NCBI GenBank assembly: GCA_905220665.1
Contig: CAJNAR010000166.1
Span: forward strand, 124,001 to 188,000
DNA: 64,000 bases
Source of the DNA: Albugo candida
Taxonomy: Eukaryota > Oomycota > Peronosporomycetes > Albuginales > Albuginaceae
Reading direction: 5' to 3'
Shown here piece by piece: positions 59,725 through 64,000 of the stretch (the first letter of the stretch is position 1; each line of letters starts with the position of its first letter). The position numbers and the translations under genes were made by a program. A model generated the notes under the pieces. The model made no database searches. It saw nothing but the letters and a program-made list of their open reading frames with translations, and was not told where the DNA came from.

Positions 59725-60360
59725 CTACTCCGACGTATGACGTTGGTGTGCGCCCTTAGTGACCCGATTTCTCAGAGTTGAGCTTGTCGGGGCTTGAGCT
59801 TGAAGATTTTTTGACGTACTTAATCCACATTTGAATTGATGATCAAGTTCCTTCTGTACGCCTTTGTTGAGCTTCCGTATTATGTGACACACCGCATTTA
59901 TAGGATCCAAATATTGTTTGAAAGAGAATCTTTGTAATTCCGCTGACAAGCCTTGTTTTATCTCTTCTACTTTCGCCGAGAGCAATTGACAGTTATCCTC
60001 CGTTACAGCATCCAGCAAAACTTGTCGCAAAAGAATTCCCATTGGGTAATGTTCATCCGGTGTCTCTTTGACTTTTTTCCATAACGTAGCACATATCTCC
60101 AAATCAGTCTTCATCTCTATATTAGAAAATGCACAGTCCAAGTCGATTTTTGCAATTTCTAAGACATGATGGAATTCACTATTAGTTTTCTTTATTACAT
60201 CGAGCCAATTGTCATCATTCTTTTTGTCTGTGTTCAATCGAATCAAATTGTTCGGGTCTTCGTCCGTTGTTGCTGTGGTATGCGAGCTCATCGAGTGCAG
60301 AGTCAGCTGAAGCACCATGGAAGTGACAGTTGCCAAGTTTCGGACCGAGACACGAGCCAT
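59725..60360 (-). CDS. Small secreted protein, family member 4
   Basis: As an unspliced frame, 211 aa. The N-terminus MARVSVRNLATVTSMVLQLT is the signal peptide shared with the gene at 43352 (MVRVSIRSLTTIASMLLNPS). The mature part is helical and Lys/Glu-rich (TDLEICATLWKKVKETPDEH, LLSAKVEEIKQGLSAELQRF) and has no known domain. An alternative 41-bp GT-AG intron (GTACAG...TTAAG, about 59820-59860) would replace the C-terminus with YVKKSSSSSPDKLNSEKSGH, which resembles the Ser-rich tail of the sister gene. Forty-one bases would be the shortest intron in this window, so I keep the unspliced model and flag the alternative. Confidence 0.65.
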   Translation of the reverse strand: MARVSVRNLATVTSMVLQLTLHSMSSHTTATTDEDPNNLIRLNTDKKNDDNWLDVIKKTNSEFHHVLEIAKIDLDCAFSNIEMKTDLEICATLWKKVKETPDEHYPMGILLRQVLLDAVTEDNCQLLSAKVEEIKQGLSAELQRFSFKQYLDPINAVCHIIRKLNKGVQKELDHQFKCGLSTSKNLQAQAPTSSTLRNRVTKGAHQRHTSE

Positions 60361-60401
60361 TATGTTCTATTCTCGATAAGTTAGTTATAATAGTTGAGCG
60401 T

Positions 60402-60414
60402 GTTTTGAAACGTG
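60402..60414 (-). promoter_or_regulatory. Upstream element shared with sister genes
   Basis: On the minus strand this reads CACGTTTCAAAAC, about 42 bp before the ATG at 60360. The TTTCAAAA core and its distance match the elements before the genes starting at 11833 and 43352. Confidence 0.35.
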
Positions 60415-60819
60415 AATGAAAAAGTTCTAACAGTGCGTGTTTCCTCATGATGAGAAAGTGGGACATGCGACGTTACATCCACTTCTTTCAGTTCCGAAGT
60501 ATTATGCGTATGGGAGGTGCGTAAACATCGGAAACGCTATGTACAACGAAGCGAATGTGATCCCACATATTATCTCACTCACTTCATCGGCTTATATAAT
60601 GATAACGGCTCGAAATATAGAGCACTTAATATGTGATATTTGTTCAAGTAGTCGTCTTAGTCTGGTTCCACCCCTATGCTGCAAAGTCCAGATTAATTCG
60701 AGTCGTAGACGAAGAAACTATCAGAAAGAAAGAGGTGTAGTACGAGGGTTTGATTCCGGTAAATTTGCATACTATACGACATCTTTCTAGCGACTGGGGC
60801 ACGAGACACAGTTCGCAAT

Positions 60820-63800
60820 TTGCAGGCTGCTACGCGCCTCGCAAACGTGATACAAAGAACTAACAAACCAACGTTTTCGACTACTATTCTCTCCAACAGA
60901 ATGGTTTCTATCGACACTTCACGTTTATCCGCCGTTACGTCGTCCGACGATGTCACGACTCGTGCATCTATTCCAACGGAAAATGTTTTTGGGTACGAAC
61001 AACAGCCAATCAGAATCAACGGAATCTGAAGCGGTCCAATCAGATGTGACCATGACTGTTGAGCCAACGCATAGTCCACCGACGGAGATTCCATCCATCC
61101 CTATGGACATGGATGACGCGGCCACGTCATTACCTGTTCTATCGGTAAACAAACCGGTTCACAAAGAAACCCGGCCTCTCTTGGCGGATATTCTGAAGGG
61201 TCATGAGGAAATCCACAAGGGTAAAGCGGTTAAAAAAGCCACATGGAAGGTTGAAATGCCTAAGCTTTTAGCGGCGGATCTTAGCGCTATTAAAAAGCAT
61301 TTTGGAAGAAGGTCGTCCAAGTTGGGACGTTTTGTCTGCTAACTTGACTGTAGCAAAACCCTTCGCATTGACCATTGCAAAATCTCGTTAGTGTTGGAGA
61401 CTGGTCAAGCGCTGGTTCGAACCCCACCAGCGCATATTTTGCAATCCTTTGTTCGAGATCATGGTAATGTAATCGTCGACGAGCTTTTCGAAACACGAAA
61501 AATTGGTGAATTGGCTAAATTACCTGGTGGTAATTTGAGACTCCTCGTTACCGACGAGGAAGTCTGCAAGACATTGGCCCATGAAACTGTTACGATTCTC
61601 GGGAACAAATACTTATTCCATATTTTCGGAATTGGAAAAGAAATGTCCACCCTAACTTTTGCGTCGACATTGCATCGTCTTGGTTGCGATGTTCTATATG
61701 AGAATTTTGCGAAGCAGCGGCTTCCAAAAGACTTGCAATGTCGACTTGGAGAGTTTATTTCCACGGCAAAGCTGTCCTGAGCAGCTCCTTGTTGGCGGAA
61801 AAGTGTATGAGCAAAAAATATCGAGGGGGAATACTATTTGGCTCGATAAATAGCTTCTCCACTCCCGGTTGATTGGTTGAGGATGGGTCAGCGCAGTCCA
61901 CACTGCTTACTGCTGCCGGTGAAAACTTTTCAACCGAACCAGAAACCGAAGAACCAAACCGCCTCATCGGTCAAAAGCCAGCCCGTGAAGTCGAAAAAGA
62001 CACCAAAACAAGATAAAATCAACGTCAAATTACCGATGGTGTCTAAACAATGCGCCACAAACAAGCACTCTAATCTTCAAGACGCTTCTGCTAATAACGC
62101 TGACGACGAAAATATTTCCGACATACCAAACTCGGGTCCAACTCAGCAGGAAATTCCCTCTGCTGTTCTAGATGTCGACGAAAATAAGAAAAATAGTAAA
62201 GAACAATCTGCGTGTAAGTCTACCGAAGACACGTGGACTCCAGTTCGAGCTCGAAACAAGCGCAATCGATCTATCGCTCGCTTTCAGAGTTTATTGAGTA
62301 ATGCCCTTCCAAAATCTTTGGAAGGTTTAGCTACAAGTAATAATTTTAGTTTGCTTGGCTCCGTAGACGTCGACTTTTGAAGAAATCGACGTAACCACGA
62401 AGGACGAATTTGGAAAAGATACCAGATTGTATCTTCCAAATTTGTGGTGAAAAACGATCTGGCCAATTCCAAAGAAGCGGCTCACTTTATCAAGAAAAAC
62501 CACACCCGAATTGAAAAGGACGATCATCCGACTCGGGTGGCAGAAGTGATGGATTTCTTAATCCAAGGTGTAAGAACAGCTCAGTCTCCACCTCGACCGA
62601 AGACTTTGTTAAAAGAGAATGTTCATGTTGCTAAAGCAAGTAGAAGAGTTGAATTCACATCCAACGGCGACAGCATTCTCAAATTTGCATTGGATCATCC
62701 AATTGCACTAAATGGAGTGCTCGATCGTTGCATGAGGTCCATTGACCCATGCTTGGATCAAGTGGTGCGAATACACACACAGCCTCCGAACCAAACTCGG
62801 ATACCACGTTCAGCAAATAATGGTCGAATAAAGTCGGTGGGTCCGTTCGGCTGTTCGAAAAATTATGCTCGAAACGGTAGATAACTGGTGGACCGCATCA
62901 GCTAAAGTGGAGGAATGGACACGAGCAACAAACTCGCTCGCGTCATTCGAGCTAATGTTGATGTGTACGGTGCCAACCATACATCACAGCGACGACTGGA
63001 TCCAGTTCGTTACTGGTCAGCCAGTGGTGTGGATTCCAGCTCACCACTGTCGTCTTCTTCACACGAATGTGTTATTGCACATTTTTCGTTTACCGCTGGG
63101 TACACTTTGCCTGATCGAGTGGTTTGACGCGAGGTGGGAGAGTCCAATTTTTGACGACTTGGTACAGTTACAGTCATCGAACCGTTTTCTCACCGACGAA
63201 GTTTCCATTCTACAACTGAAGGAGGAAGGCGGCTTTCAAAAAATCGTCGTTGGATCCCTTTCAGTACAATACTAAGGGAAGCTCAACGAACACTTTTTCG
63301 TGAACAAAAAAGACCATTCTTTCCGTAAACACAAACGGAATCAAAAATAATGGTCACCTTGCCGTTCAATATTGCTTTTCAAGATACGCGCTTTGTTGCG
63401 TACAGGAGACTCATTTTCGTGACCGTCACCACCTGGAGACTTTTCAGTTTCACTAGGCTTCCAACAAACATCATCTTTTTGTCAGTGATTCGAATAGTCT
63501 TCACTCTCATCCCGTTCGGGAAAGAGTAAACGGGGTTATGACTATTATTCGTCACGATTTTTCCGGATCTGAATCTGCACAAGCTTTCACCGCTGTCTCC
63601 GTACCGGACCGATATTTGGTGATACTTTGAGCCCGAGTAAACATACATAACGCTTATGCTCCGGTGAACCCAGTGGAACGAGAACTATTTTTCGATCAAC
63701 TTTCAATGGTGTTCTTTGAACAACACACGACGCAAATCGTTCGTGGCGATCTGAACACAGCCTTCTGTCCAAGTTTAGATTGCTCTAGTGGTGTATATAG

Positions 63801-63951
63801 ACCTGAGACAAGTCTACTCTCATGTTTGGAAGAATGGATTTCCAACTTGGGTGTTCTGGATGCTTGGCGGCAACATCATCCTGAAGCACGTATCTTTAGT
63901 GGTCCCCAACCAGGAAAAAAAGCGCCTGTATTACATCCTGTAAGAATCTAA
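60820..63951 (+). mobile_element. L1-like non-LTR retrotransposon, 5' part, degenerate
   Basis: A chain of plus-strand frames (60950-61342, 61391-61780, 61877-62380, 62444-62884) encodes an ORF1-like, Lys/Ser/Pro-rich protein. It contains a folded block (VIVDELFETRKIGELAKLPG, NLRLLVTDEEVCKTLA), and stops or shifts break it up. It is followed by an AP-endonuclease-like region up to 63951. The reverse transcriptase would lie beyond the window. The element is worn and not functional as written. Its 5' boundary is estimated. Confidence 0.65.
63400..63951 (+). pseudogene. LINE endonuclease (EEP) fragment
   Basis: Motifs of the APE-type endonuclease appear in order: ALCCVQETHFRDRH with the catalytic Glu-Thr, then AILR-type debris, NAYAPVNPVERELFFDQL, and IVRGDLNTAFCPSLD with the catalytic G-D-x-N. 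The first motifs lie in other frames than the last. The frame ends at 63951. Confidence 0.6.
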
Positions 63952-64000
63952 GGCTCAGCTGCAAGAGTGAGAAACTGGTTTCGACCACCTGTTTTGAGAT

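Noticed and set aside
61400..61430. GCGCTGGTTCGAACCCC looks like the T arm of a tRNA
   Set aside because: No acceptor stem or anticodon arm folds around it, and it lies inside an open ORF1-like frame of the LINE.

Overview
The window is nuclear DNA of a compact eukaryote. About fifteen genes have GT-AG introns of only 46-77 bp that I could place exactly, because joining the flanking frames restores a recognisable protein. The gene set points to an oomycete: a Gcn5 acetyltransferase, a full dynactin p150, a DOMON-ferric-reductase oxidase, tandem membrane proteins of unknown function, and small secreted proteins, in a gene-dense but transposon-bearing layout. The short introns, moderate GC and secreted helical proteins suggest an Albugo (white-rust)-like plant parasite. 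The genus is inference and no marker gene here proves it.

Layout: 0-7.4 kb holds a PX-domain protein (5' end outside the window), a protein-lysine methyltransferase-like gene, GCN5 (seven exons) and, on the minus strand, V-ATPase subunit d (nine exons). 7.4-13.4 kb is a worn region with a cytochrome-b5-reductase ghost, unidentified eroded coding pieces and a first small secreted protein (minus). 13.5-29.7 kb is a tight housekeeping block: NDUFB2, dynactin p150 (minus), a lamin-tail/PI-synthase-like fusion (minus) sharing a 90-bp divergent promoter with VPS52, beta-mannosidase (minus), syntaxin-16/TLG2 and TANGO6/RTP1. Several of these act in membrane traffic or glycoprotein handling, but they do not form an operon.

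29.7-44.6 kb is an accessory region. It has a broken RRP46 exosome gene, a coiled-coil gene with 21-bp internal repeats followed by a 61-bp satellite array, a broken TRAPP-II TRS120/TRAPPC9 gene, and two related secreted-protein genes. 45.2-55.3 kb returns to intact genes: a tandem pair of type II membrane proteins, a membrane-anchored RhoGAP-like protein, a DOMON/ferric-reductase oxidase and eIF5. 56.2-58.9 kb is a MULE DNA transposon with terminal inverted repeats and a flanking duplication. It carries a frameshifted transposase and a nested tRNA-derived SINE. A fourth secreted-protein gene (minus) and a worn L1-like LINE run to the window end.

The most original observation is a dispersed family of four secreted-protein genes (11178-11833 minus, 39760-40601 plus, 43352-44590 plus, 59725-60360 minus). 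They share a signal peptide pattern. Three also share a short promoter element about 40 bp before the ATG, and two share a basic FFxHHFH-type motif, while the rest of each protein has diverged. One copy carries an in-frame TGA just before a tail that still resembles its sibling. Alongside this, ghosts of at least three housekeeping genes suggest old duplicated segments that are decaying.
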